Shown one piece after another: positions 1 through 10,157 of a stretch of DNA of 64,000 nt; the stretch's first letter is position 1, and each line of letters begins with the position of its first letter. The notes beneath the pieces are model-generated. The model made no database searches and was not told where the DNA came from. It was given only the letters and a program-made list of their open reading frames with translations. The position numbers and the translations under genes were made by a program. Source of the stretch: Phoronis australis (lineage: Eukaryota > Phoronida > Phoronidae); NCBI GenBank assembly GCA_002633005.1, contig NMRA01000092.1, positions 71,419-135,418 on the forward strand. Reading direction: 5' to 3'.

Positions 1-105
1 CCGCCTTCGCCAGTTAACTCTACTCCATCTACCACCAGTCCCACATCACCAAATCCCCGGGTCCCTTTGTTACCAGTGCCAAGGAATAAACAAACGGGGA
101 ACGAG
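1..105 (+). CDS. SLP-76-like adaptor exon: Pro/Ser/Thr-rich linker (5' truncated)
   Basis: Open from the first base of the window and ending in frame at a consensus donor (gtaagt at 106). It encodes a low-complexity linker rich in Pro, Ser and Thr, with PLLPVPRNKQTGNE at its end, typical of the central region of SLP-76-family adaptors. It ends in phase 0, matching the next exon's start. The true 5' end is outside the window. Confidence 0.65.
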
Positions 106-3100
106 GTAAGTGCACTACTTAAAGTGTTAATAAATCTACATTCTTTTGATGAAATTACTTACTATAGTTATAAAATTGGTCTCATTTTGTTCCCTCTTGA
201 GGTGAGAAGTGATTTTTAGTCATGCAAGGAGCTTACGGTCTATTCTCCCTTGAGACCATCGTCAGGTAATAAAGTAACACTTCATGGCAATTCAACTTGC
301 AAAGCAGTTTTCCAAGCCTATAAACCACACATAGGAGCGTTTTGAGACCAACTTCATAATGCTAAGCACGGGCAGCGCAGCACTAAAAAAAGTGGGGGCT
401 GTAACCCCCCTCCCCTCTGTAGTGCACTACCCATAGACCATGGACAGCGCAGTTCTGAAAAAGAGTAGGGGGAGGCTTTATCCTCCCAGCCCCCTATGGT
501 GTGCTGTCCATGCTAAGTGATATAAAATGAAAATATGTTTTTGCAACAAAAGGCAAGTTAGGAACTGCTTTAAGCCACACAATTATTAACTTTTTGTGCA
601 GAACATTCACTTTTTCTGATCATCCTTCTACTTTTTAGACTTTTTGTTATCCAATATTAAAACTATGTAGACACTCCAGAAATCCTACAAAGTAACCCAG
701 CATTCCCTGTCATGCAGACTGAAGTGCAAGTGGAATGTACTGTCAATGTCATTCATGACAGTAAATTTACCAAAAATTTGTAATCAAACTTCGGCAATAG
801 AGTTGGTATAAGTTCCAAAATCAATGTTTTCCCATTGCCTGTAGCAGGTAAAACACCAGCCATCTTGTTTTCTTCAACAAAAGCTTTCACACAGGCATTA
901 AACTAGTTCTTGGAACGCCTTGCTAGCTGACTTACTTTGCGCCCCCTAGAGGCCGTTTTAAGTTTAGTAAGTACTGCTCTCTTTTATGTAAATGTTTTAA
1001 GTAATAATCATCCCTTGTTACTGTGCTGTATGCAGTGACTTCAGTAATGCTCCATGTTGGTCTTGCAGTATATTGGTTCTGTTTTTAGCCTCTGCCTTTC
1101 TATCAACCTAACAGTTTAAAAATTATTTGGAATTTTTTTAATGCTTTTCTATTGACAGTGCTGATGATGATTTTTGGACCTTTTCTTCCACTGCTTTGCC
1201 CCCTAGTAGCAGTTATATTTCTTTGCATCAATGTCTGGAAACTTTAATGAAGGAAGGATCTTTATAAAATTTGTAGGATAAGGTTTTATCCTGGATAGAA
1301 CTCTTGCACATTTTTAGTGAGTTCTGACTTGTATGCCCGCTTCTCTATCTTCCAAACTCTTCAAAGAATGATAATAACAAATGAATTTTCAAAGGTGGCG
1401 TCAATCATCGGTTGGATCTGACTGCTGCAGCACCCCCTTGTGGTAATTTTATTTGGTTTGCATCAGTTTCTACCTGGGGTCTGCTTCACGAAAACTGACA
1501 TTTAAGTTTGACACTGAAGTCTTAAAAGACTTAAGTAAAAAATTTGATCTTGTGCTCCACAAAACTATCTCTAAAAAGATTATAATATGTCACTTCAGCA
1601 AAAACACAAGATGTCTGAAAGTATACACATTACTGATAGCTTCTTAGATTGTTTTATAAATTATTTCTAGACCGTGATGCACCTGTACTTGACTAAGCAT
1701 TTTTGAGCAACTGTGAAGTGGCGACATTAGGTCAAATTTCTGTCTTAAGTCTTCAATCGCGTTTCATGTAACATAATCCAGGATTAAATTTTACCAGCTT
1801 TTGGGTGACTGTACTTCAACCTGAAGACTCGATTTCTTGCTAAATTAATGTTCACTCTAGTTCATGGTAACGTTCCCTTTCTATCTTTGCTGTTTCCAAC
1901 ATACAAGGTGGCGACATATCCACGCTTTGCTCTTGTTTGTGTAGCAGCCTGTCTGCTGGCAGATAAGTCAAAGCAAACGTTTGCATACACTACCAGCAGG
2001 TACTCCAAGAGGAAGAACAGAAAAAACAATCAGTAAAAGATCGCATTGCTCAGCTGAACAAATCTAGTCACACTGACTCTCGGGCACTTATTAAGCCCAA
2101 GCCGATAGAGAAGCCCAAACGACTGCAACCCTCAGACAGTAGCAAATGTATGCCAGCAGAGACATCTAATGCACCGAAAGCAACAAGTTCTGCATCAGCT
2201 AGAGTAGATGATGCACCACCTAAACTCCCTGCACCAAGGCCTGGCAAACCAGGTTTGTATATATCTCTCTCTCTCTCTGTCGTGGCAGAAGATGTTACCA
2301 AATTTTCCCAATTTAGGACAAAAATGGATGACGAACCAGGTCTTTTTCTTTTTCATTTTTCAACAGCTTTTAACATTGTTTTGATTGCCCGCAATTTCTC
2401 AGAATCATTGTTAGGGGAGTAGCTATGGTATAGATCTTTAAATAAGAGATTAAGCAATTATTTGGTGTTACTAATCTTTAATAAAAAATAAAATTTCATT
2501 TGTCGGCCATATTGTGTTCTAAATTGTTGAGATTTTACTGTAGATCAGTGTTTTAAGGGTGGTTCACAAGGTTTCTAAATCTCAAAACTTTCCCCACTTG
2601 ATACACAAGATGTAAACACCTTGTTGTCTTGTCATTTCTAAGGCCATCACAAATGTGTTGTGCTTTAATTAGACTGAATGAACCCCTGCCTATGAAATGT
2701 CCACTGCAGATTTTGGTAATTTTTCACTAAATTAGGGAAATTTAGACTTTTGGTTTGTCATTTTTCACAATATTATGGAAACTACTGTTCAGCCAGCTGT
2801 CAAAAACAGTACTTGCCAATATTGTAGAAAGATAGTGACATGCGTAATGTGTTGACAGGAATTATATGAAATACTTTGGTGTTTATATTAGGAGCCTGGG
2901 CCATTCAGTGATGTTTTGTAGTTGGTCAATGCTTTTCCACAACCAGGAAAGCCTTTGTCACCCTCAGCTCTTGATATCAAGAAAGTCGATCTAAGCTGCT
3001 ATTGTGTTGTACAGGGCAATTACCACATTAACAGCAATAGCTTGAAATGTTAAGGACAGAAACTGGTAATTTTTTAATGTGTTTAACTTCTGAAATTGAA

Positions 3101-6100
3101 TTCCTCGTGTAAGTGTAGAATCCATCTTTTGTGGAAGAAATATTGGATAAAAATTGGCCAAAACGCTGTGATGGGACAAAAGACTGAGCATGGCGACTAA
3201 CAAAAGAAAGATTGCTATCAGAGCTCTGAAAACATGGGGGCAGATCCTGGACTTAACAATTCTTGAGTGCCGTATATTATTTCTCAGTGTTAAATCCAAG
3301 CTATTCACTCTAACAGCAGAGTTACAAACGGGTTCAGCCAACCTGGATCTGCTCCTGTGGTGTGTGACAGGTTATTGTTAAGTCCTGCATATAAGCCATT
3401 AAGCTGTTTTACAGTAATTCCATCTTCAGCATCGAAAACAAATTCTGCATCAGCTAGTAGAGTAGGTGATACACCACCAGAACTTCCTGCACCAAGGCCT
3501 ATTAAACCAGGTTTGTATCTTTCTGTTTCTTGGCAGATGTTACGATAAAATCTCACCAATTTCGACAACAAACATAATTGACAATTTTTGTTTTTCAACT
3601 GCTTTTAACATTCTTGTGAATTGTTAATTTTTTCCAAACATGTGATGATAACTATGTTTTAGAATTTCAGCATGGAAAATCATTACAGACTTTGATGCAA
3701 TATATCTGTCAACAAAAAATTACATTTCACTTGTCGGCCATATTGTGTCCTAAATTTCGCTTGTCGGCCATATTGTGTCCTAAATTTCACTTGTCGGCCA
3801 TATTGTGTCCTAAATTGGTGAGATTGTAACGTATACTGTACTTATCCGGGTCAATGTCCAGGATGCTTGAATTGGAAACTTTAAAAATCACGGCAAGGGG
3901 TGGGCGTTAAGCCGAGCGTGGGCTTTCTGAGAAGTTAGTATGAGCGTTCGTCTGAATGGTCTATTCCGTGATGCAGTTGCGTTCATATTTTTTATATTTT
4001 TAATATTTATGGTCTGTTTTCTTGGAATGGTTTTACTAATCAACTTTTAAAAGGATACTAAACCCTGTTTTGACAAGTTCCCTGGAAGCTGGTTCATTCA
4101 CCTGCTGATGCAGCATTGCTACCTCTCTAGAGCCGTAAAAGCAGTATTCAAATACGGCACTTTGCCACTGTTTCATATATTGGATTTTGTGCTTTAAAGT
4201 AGGACGTCATGTGCCTCGCTTATAGTGTTGGTCATGGTTGCCTGTTTAACAGACTTTGTAATGTTGTAAACTTTTTCGGATTGTTTTGTTAAAGATTAAA
4301 TGAACATGGTGGAGCATCTGTTAATAGAGATAATCTGGATTCAGTGTTAGAGTCTGGCAAAACTGGCTTTACATTGAAAGAAGTGACATGGACTTACATT
4401 GGATGTAAGCCCATGATCTTGTATTAAAAAAGGTTCGGCATTTTAAAATGTTCCCATGAAGTGAATTATTTTTCCCACATGTACGTAATCTTGTATGGGA
4501 TATTTTATGGTAAAACTGTTATAATTTACTCAAATGTTGGAGAACAAATTGTTCTTTTTAAAATTTTCCATCAAGGAGCTTCTGGCCAACAAAATTAATT
4601 TCAAAAACCTGAAAACTGGAAAAGACCTTTTTGCAGATGTTGCAAGCTCATAAACAACCGTTTTGCGCTCCAAATTTCCAAGCAATTGAGAAAATGGATG
4701 TATTTCACATGATTATGTAGGAAATTCCTGACAATTTGGAATATATCACTTGGGTAGTAGTTTTTGTCCTTTTAACAAAGACCCCTTGTCAGACAACAAA
4801 AGCCGCAAAATGGTTGGTTTAAGTAGTGGCTCACTGTTCCAAAAAGATGACTTTTGTTTTGTATCTTTGACGGATTTTCATGAAATTTGGCTAGTAGTTT
4901 TGAGAAACGACGACACCTTCCCATTTTTGGGTCGGTTCATGGCCCCTAGAAACACACGGGTGCAGTGGTGAGTGCATTTCAATTCTCTTTATTGGTCTTG
5001 TTTAAGTAGTTGCCAGTGTCAAGGCAAGTTCATTCTCTGAAATCTGAAACCTGATGCGATGATATGGGCAACGAATCACAAAAACTTTGTTGTTATATTT
5101 AGTTGATGACATCAAGTTCTTAAAATAATATGTAAAGGTGACATGTATACACAACTAAGTGTGATGCCATTGGTGCTGTTTTAAGAAAACCGTGCTTGCT
5201 GAAAAGTACAGTTTGTCTCAGAATTGTATGGAATCTGTAGAATGTTGGCATTAGGAATCTTCTCTCTGTTGTCATCTGCTATAAGATATATTTTCTGAAT
5301 AACGATTTACACAGTTTTGTGGTGAGATCCGAGTACGGCTAACTACTATCAGGGAAAATTCTCTGATCAGTAAGGGTGCGTATTTTATAGCTTTAACGAC
5401 ATGCCATTGGCTAAATTGTGTCCATTACCTCATTTAGGTCTTTACTCTCACCACTTTGTGTTCAAGCCCTACTCTAAGTCTACTGATTTGTATTTACCTG
5501 CAGAACGTGAGGACCACAAAGGAAGGGACTTGCCTCCCATTCCTACATCAAGGCATCCAGGCATTCCCACTCCGCCATCACCTGATCTTCCGACTGAGGG
5601 ACTGTATCAGTTCCCTTGGTATCATTCCAATCTGACCAGAACGATGGCAGACCAGAGATTAAAAGCAATGAACAAGGTAGGCGTCTGCTGGAAGATGGCG
5701 CTGTTCTTAGCTGGCTAAACATGTTTCTGTGACTTTGAACCAAAAAGAGATGGACTTTTGATGAGAAGGAATGTTAAAGAAAAAGGAATTAAAATAAATA
5801 GTTGAAACTCGTCACACTGCAAGAGTGCAGCATCTGACGCATGTATATTACTAACTGTCATTTAAACCACAGGTGAATTATATAAATGTGAAAATATTAA
5901 AAATTTAATCAATTTGTCAACCCTTCTATTACAGTCTGTTGATGTGGGATTCCTTGTCTTTTAGTTGATCTTGAACAAGATTGTCAATGTTCTTTCTTCT
6001 GTCTCTTGTGAATGCAATATTCACGTTGAACTAAGCTGTGACACCCTGTTCCATCAAAGCAGACATCTTGTTCAAAGCATTCTCAATTTGATAGTCTTTA

Positions 6101-7785
6101 GAGATGCAGCTGTCTCCAATCTTGTTGAAGTCAGTGCTCTGTCTCTTGTGTATGACTTGTTTATGCTATACTAAACTCTTGATGCATTCTTCCAGGAAAG
6201 TGGGTTTCTCATACGAAAAAGTAGTAAAGATCCAGCAAAGCCATACACCTTAGCGATTTACTTTAATGATAAAGTCTGGAACCTTAACGTACGACTGAAG
6301 AGTGATGGAACGTATGCAATAGGACTTGAAAAACCCAACGAATTGGTTTGTTATTAATTATTTAAGAAATGAAATTTTGCAAAGTTGCATTTTTATTTTT
6401 TTGAGTGCACACTACTTTTCGCATTTTTCATCCGATTGACATGAAATTTTTGTGCAGGTGAAACACTCAAGACTTGTTTTCCTGGGTGAACTGGGTGCAA
6501 GATGGTGCTGTGGCTGCCATTTTTCAAATTTTTGCTTAATGGAGATCGAAGTGTGTAATGTTTTTATAGCTGTTAAGTTACTTGGTCAGAATGCCAAAAG
6601 TATAATTGTGATAGTTGCTCACCATGCTACAATGAAGTAAAATTTCAAACATTTTATCATTTTTATAGACAAATTTTTCAATTTTAAATGAAATTTCATT
6701 TGTATGCCATATGGTGGTGTGTCATTTATTCGGCCAATGAATGGTTTCTACCTGTGTTATTGGTTTTGATAAATAGTGGAATGGTTTACTCATTTAGCCC
6801 ACAATATGGCCGGCAAGTGAAATTCTGTTTTGTTAAATTTCTCCAAAAGTAAAGATTAAAAACAATTTAGTTTATTAAAAGCCTGGATTGTAGTGTGTAG
6901 ATGTCATAAAATAACATTTGATGAAACTTCAATTATTTGCAAAAAGGTAATCAACCTTTAAAAATGTGAAAGTGGCAATTTTGGGAATTATTGTTGTTCA
7001 AAGTAAAAAGTGTAAAATTTCCTTACCTACATTTAGTAGATATTAACTGCTCTTCCGTGTTTCCTTTCAGACGTTCCGGTCTGTTGATGAGCTGGTGCAG
7101 CATCACTGTTCGCATGACATACTCTTGGCTGGCTCCAACGGAGGTGTTACCAAATTACTGCACCCACTGAGGAAATNTCACAGTGACTAGCGAGAAACTC
7201 GCAAGTGAGCTATTGTGATAGTTGCTCACCATGCTACAATGAAGTAAAATTTCAAGCATTTTATCATTTTTATAGACAAATTTTTCAATTTTAAATGAAA
7301 TTTCATTTGTATGCCATATGGTGGTGTGTCATTTATTTGGCCAATGAATGGTTTTTACCTGTGTTATTGGTTTTGATAAATAGTGGAATGGTTTACTCAT
7401 TTAGCCCACAGTATGGCCGGCAAGTGAAATTCTGTTTTATTAAATTTCTCCAAAAGTAAAAATTAAAAACAATTTAGGTTATTAAAAGCCTGGATTGTAG
7501 TGTGTAGATGTCATAAAACAACATTTGATGAAACTTCAATTATTTGCAAAAAGGTAATCAACCTTTAAAAATGTGAAAGTGGCAATTTTGGGAATTATTG
7601 TTGTTCAAAGTAAAAAGTGTAAAATTTCCTTACCTACATTTAGTAGATATTAACTGCTCTTCCGTGTTTCCTTTCAGACGTTCCGGTCTGTTGATGAGCT
7701 GGTGCAGCATCACTGTTCGCATGACATACTCTTGGCTGGCTCCAACGGAGGTGTTACCAAATTACTGCACCCACTGAGGAAATAA
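1..7785 (+). CDS. SLP-76/BLNK-like SH2 adaptor, 3' part of gene (partial)
   Basis: Cytosolic adaptor of the SLP-76 (LCP2)/BLNK/CLNK family. Known members scaffold PLC-gamma, Vav and Grb2/Gads downstream of Syk/ZAP-70-type kinases. Six coding exons are visible: 1-105, 2000-2252, 3430-3510, 5504-5676, 6196-6345 and 7678-7785. Phases agree at every junction (0, 1, 1, 0, 0) and all introns are GT-AG. The roughly 290 visible residues comprise a Pro/Ser/Thr-rich linker, a charged stretch, two RxxKP-containing proline motifs, a further proline-rich segment, and a C-terminal SH2 domain starting at WYHS and ending LLHPLRK-stop. FLIRKSS carries the invariant SH2 arginine, and KPYTLAIYF with VWNLNVRL resembles BLNK/SLP-76 rather than Src-type SH2 domains. 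The N-terminal part (SAM or tyrosine motifs in the family) lies before base 1. The final exon is also present at 7071-7176, probably an assembly duplicate. Which paralogue this is cannot be settled. Confidence 0.78.
439..512. repeat. Small fold-back element with catggacagc ends
   Basis: The perfect 10-base inverted repeat catggacagc / gctgtccatg bounds a C/G-rich core containing runs of G and C. A related diverged unit lies directly before it (about 365-437). Another element with a similar G-run/C-run core lies at 56399-56474. This makes it a dispersed short fold-back family. Confidence 0.55.
1478..1765. repeat. CTTAAG-family MITE-like repeat, copy 1
   Basis: It begins with tctgcttcacgaaaactg and ends with a ctgtcttaagtcttcaat stretch, so the ends are imperfect inverted repeats around CTTAAG. 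The internal segment gatcttgtgctccac recurs as ggtcttgcgctcccac in the copy at 32138-32352. No coding capacity. Confidence 0.45.
2000..2252 (+). CDS. SLP-76-like adaptor exon: charged segment plus first RxxKP motif
   Basis: Acceptor ctaccagcag and donor gtttgt. It begins VLQEEEQKKQ (polar and charged, possibly helical) and ends with PPKLPAPRPGKPG. The RPGKP core fits RxxKP, the class of SH3 ligand through which SLP-76 recruits Gads/GRAP2. Enters in phase 0 and leaves in phase 1. Its last third is copied in the next exon. Confidence 0.7.
2253..3429 (+). other. Intron with a MITE copy
   Basis: The 5' part (to about 2545) contains a GGTAATT-family element in reverse orientation, ending around the tcggccatattgtg motif. 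The rest, about 2550-3400, shows no coding or repeat signal I can support. Confidence 0.4.
3430..3510 (+). CDS. SLP-76-like adaptor exon: duplicated RxxKP exon
   Basis: 81 bases, phase 1 to phase 1, so it can be included or skipped without changing frame. Its product (SASASRVGDTPPELPAPRP then IKPG) is a diverged copy of the 3' third of the preceding exon. The donor and about 250 bases of following intron, including a MITE, are copied too. The RPIKP core keeps the RxxKP spacing. Confidence 0.65.
3511..5503 (+). other. Intron with several repeat fragments
   Basis: After the MITE comes a TCCGGGTTAATGCCC-family fragment (about 3836-3930). At about 4855-4975 there is a segment similar to the ATGAAATTT / AAGATGGCGCTGTG repeats seen at 6425, 40640 and 41150. 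No exon with a matching phase was found here. Confidence 0.4.
3546..3833 (-). mobile_element. GGTAATT-family MITE with internal 30-bp triplication
   Basis: Reverse-orientation copy of the window's commonest short element, recognised by aataattgacaattt near one end and acttgtcggccatattgtg near the other. The terminal 30-base segment is present three times in tandem at about 3724-3813 with one or two substitutions. The element lies in the intron after the duplicated RxxKP exon. Confidence 0.6.
5504..5676 (+). CDS. SLP-76-like adaptor exon: proline-rich segment and start of SH2
   Basis: Acceptor tatttacctgcag and donor gtaggc; phase 1 in, phase 0 out. It encodes GRDLPPIPTSRHPGIPTPP followed by a short linker and the SH2 start (FPWYHSNLTRTMADQRL). 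The tryptophan of WYHS is the conserved beta-A residue, and the following helix matches alpha-A of BLNK/SLP-76. Confidence 0.75.
6196..6345 (+). CDS. SLP-76-like adaptor exon: central SH2 (phosphotyrosine pocket)
   Basis: Exactly 50 codons, phase 0 to 0, acceptor ttcttccag and donor gtttgt. It contains GFLIRKSSKDPAKPYTLAIY; the R in FLIR is the beta-B5 arginine that binds phosphotyrosine. The following VWNLNVRLKSDGTYAIGLEK matches the beta-C and beta-D strands of the family. Nothing suggests a dead SH2 domain. Confidence 0.8.
6784..7025 (+). mobile_element. GGTAATT-family MITE
   Basis: Forward copy: tttactcatttagcccaca, atggccggcaagtgaaat, then a terminal half containing attttgggaattattgttg. 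The same element is repeated at 7388-7630 as part of the duplication around the N. Confidence 0.6.
7071..7176 (+). pseudogene. Second copy of the adaptor's terminal exon, cut by an N
   Basis: The coding sequence matches 7678-7782 but breaks at the N at 7177, just before the stop. The preceding roughly 470 bases of intron are also repeated, with about eight substitutions. This is best explained as a second haplotype left in the assembly, not as a real duplicate exon. If real, it would give a protein with a doubled SH2 tail, which no known SH2 fold needs. Confidence 0.6.
7678..7785 (+). CDS. SLP-76-like adaptor terminal exon: SH2 C-terminus and stop
   Basis: Acceptor gtgtttcctttcag. It encodes TFRSVDELVQHHCSHDILL and ends LLHPLRK-TAA. 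The F-x-S-V-x-E-L-x-x-H-H pattern is the SH2 alpha-B region. An AATAAA overlaps the stop at 7781, and further AATAAA copies follow at 7850, 8380 and 8606, so the 3' UTR may end at any of these. Confidence 0.75.
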   Translation, partial: TFRSVDELVQHHCSHDILLAGSNGGVTKLLHPLRK

Positions 7786-10011
7786 ACAAGACATTGTTTT
7801 TATGGCAAGTCCAAAGGGGGCGTTGCCATATTGCTTCATTCATTGAGAAAATAAAGAAGGGACCAAGTTCATTTTTGGAATTAGTACAAGCAAAGTACTA
7901 ATTACTAGGTCAATATATACAATGGGTTTTTAGCTTCTTCAGTGCTTTCATGGCTGCAATATCCGTGGCCGTGGTAACACTCTTAAAAACGTGTTATTCA
8001 TCAGTAAGGGAAAAGAAATTGAAAAGACTGATAACGTTACAAAGAAAGAAATTTTGGTCAAGTAATTTGTTAAACTGTTTACTAGTGATAACTACCTTTG
8101 GTACAATAATTCTTGACCTATTATTCTTTCTGTTCCTTGTGTTATATACTCTGTTTTCCTTTGCACAGAGCTTGTCATTTAGGTTTTGAAATAAGGGGAG
8201 AAGGGGCTGGGTCGTTTTGATGTATGTTACATTTATGCATTTTGTTTACTATATTGGTCTCTATTATTTATGATCATAGTCAGTATTTTATCTTCTAATG
8301 CAGAATTTGCAGAATAATTGAATTAATATATTAATGAAAACACACACGACAGTTTACTTTATCTGCAATTGTTTAACTGAATAAAGGTGATGAACCTGTT
8401 GTGAATGCAGTGTTTGTAATGATAGCTATGTTGTGTTTCATGAGTAAACCATCTACCTACCTTTAGGATGGTGAGATCTGCTTTGTACTGTCCAATTAGC
8501 TGGCTGAGTTCTGCTTTGTGCTGTCCAGTTAGCAGACTGAGATCTGCTATGTGTTGTCCAGTTAGCAGGCTCAGAGGTCTGTCTTATGAAAAATAACATG
8601 AAGCGAATAAAACACGACTTCTGTCATGAAAACAACTTTTGATTTGGATCACTTACTGTTATGAAATTAGTCACTAATTGTTACTTAGTCAAAGTAGGTC
8701 AGATTTATGTGTTTGGAGAGAACCGACAAGTTATTGCTCGAGACCAGGATCTGTAAGTTGACTTGTCATGGCGTGTTATTTTTTTCACTGAGCATGTTCT
8801 TAAGCAACGACGGACTGTCGGTTTTTTGGAAAACCAAAAAGCATTTCTCATCTTAGTAAGAAACAAGTTGAGACCAGTTTAAGGCAGCTGCTTTGAGACT
8901 TAAGCCAGAAATTTTGAATTGTGCTTCCACTTAATAATTGTGGAAGAATTTACCATGTAATTAATTGTTAGCACGTCACTGTTAAGAAATAATTGATGAA
9001 AATTTTCTCAAGAACTAGATACTGCAGGTATGTTTCAGAAAGCTTGTACTTATGCTGAGGAGAGGTTGTAGTTTTGAAATAATAAGGAGCACCGGTAATA
9101 GTCACCTGCAGGAGTCCTGCATCTTAAGAACCAGTTTTCTCCTCTGAATAACAGGTGTCAAACTGGTTCTTGAAATCTATGATCCTTATAAGTGAGTATT
9201 GCCAGATTACTCACACGGCATTTTGTACTTTAGGGCAAGATTGAGTGTTCATATCCCAAGGTCAGTGATAGTGTGGCTATTAAGTTGGCACACCCTTGTA
9301 TTTTAAAGGTGTTTCTTGATCTCTTTCGATTTTGTGCTTCTCAGGAGCAATTCATTTTATGAAGTGAGGCAAGATATTAAGTACTTGGGTGGTATTTTTG
9401 GTGTGAAGTCGTAGATTTTCAGCATTGCAGTCTCACTTTGAAGTAACCTGTTGGGTGTGTTTATTAAAAATCTTTACTTGGGGTTTTCGAAAGAGTCCCC
9501 GCCAAGACAGACCCCTTGGGGAAACAATGTTTGAAAAAGTGCCATGGAGGATCCTTTTTGCTCGTCTGGTACGGGGCAGATATTGGAAAAGGGCAAGTAA
9601 TGTGATGCGTTTAATTTCTCAGTTTTTGTCATATCTTTGAATTGCATCGCCTGACTTTCAGTAGCTAAATTGCCGAAGAAGTTAACCCTAGCATGTATTT
9701 AAAGATGTATTTGCCTGCTCCTAACTATGCTAATTTATAGCATGAAGTAAGCGACAATGCTATTTGAACATCATCTATGCTAAACAAAGTGCAGTTGGAT
9801 TAATTGACAGCTTGTTAAAGTGAAAAAAAAATCTGTAAATAGGTGACTTTTGCACTAATGACGTACGTACCTTGGGGGCTCACATAACCCACATCATGTA
9901 GTGTTATTCCCCAACACCACGTCACGATACTTACTGGACACGGTTGAGTGATTTGCGGCAGATCATTTTCGACACAAAATGCACTATTAAAACATTTGGC
10001 AATTTTCAGCT

Positions 10012-10157
10012 TACGGTGTTTTCTCTATTAATTCGTACACTCTATTAGTTCGTACAGGACCCTTGAAACATGTCATTCCTCTCCAATAGTTCGTACAGTA
10101 GGCGTCCAAGGGTTAAATACTTCGTACACTAGTGTACGAACTAGAGAAAACACGGTA
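10012..10157. mobile_element. TA-flanked MITE with long inverted ends
   Basis: The ends taCGGTGTTTTCTCTA and TAGAGAAAACACGGta are inverted repeats with about one mismatch, bounded by TA as in Tc1/mariner-type insertions. Inside, ttcgtacac-type motifs repeat in both orientations, including the palindrome gtacactagtgtac. No coding capacity. Confidence 0.65.

Larger units (their letters stand above)
106..1999 (+). other. Intron of the adaptor gene with repeats
   Basis: No coding sequence recognised. It holds a GAGACCA-family repeat (about 180-360), a C/G-rich fold-back pair (about 365-520) and a CTTAAG-family repeat (about 1478-1760). The remainder is AT-rich sequence without recognisable features. 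Confidence 0.5.
6605..7783. repeat. Direct duplication of about 570 bp around an N
   Basis: 6605-7176 and 7213-7783 agree except for about eight single-base differences. The single N at 7177 and 34 unmatched bases separate them. Each copy contains a GGTAATT-family MITE (6784-7025 and 7388-7630) and the adaptor's last exon. The divergence is what allelic copies would show. Confidence 0.75.

Noticed and set aside
7071-7176. A genuine extra SH2 exon in the adaptor gene
   Set aside because: It is part of a near-identical block ending at an N, and a doubled SH2 tail makes no structural sense.
7950-8189. 79-codon ORF resembling a small membrane protein
   Set aside because: It sits in the adaptor's 3' UTR region between poly(A) signals; AT-rich, with no splice sites or family.
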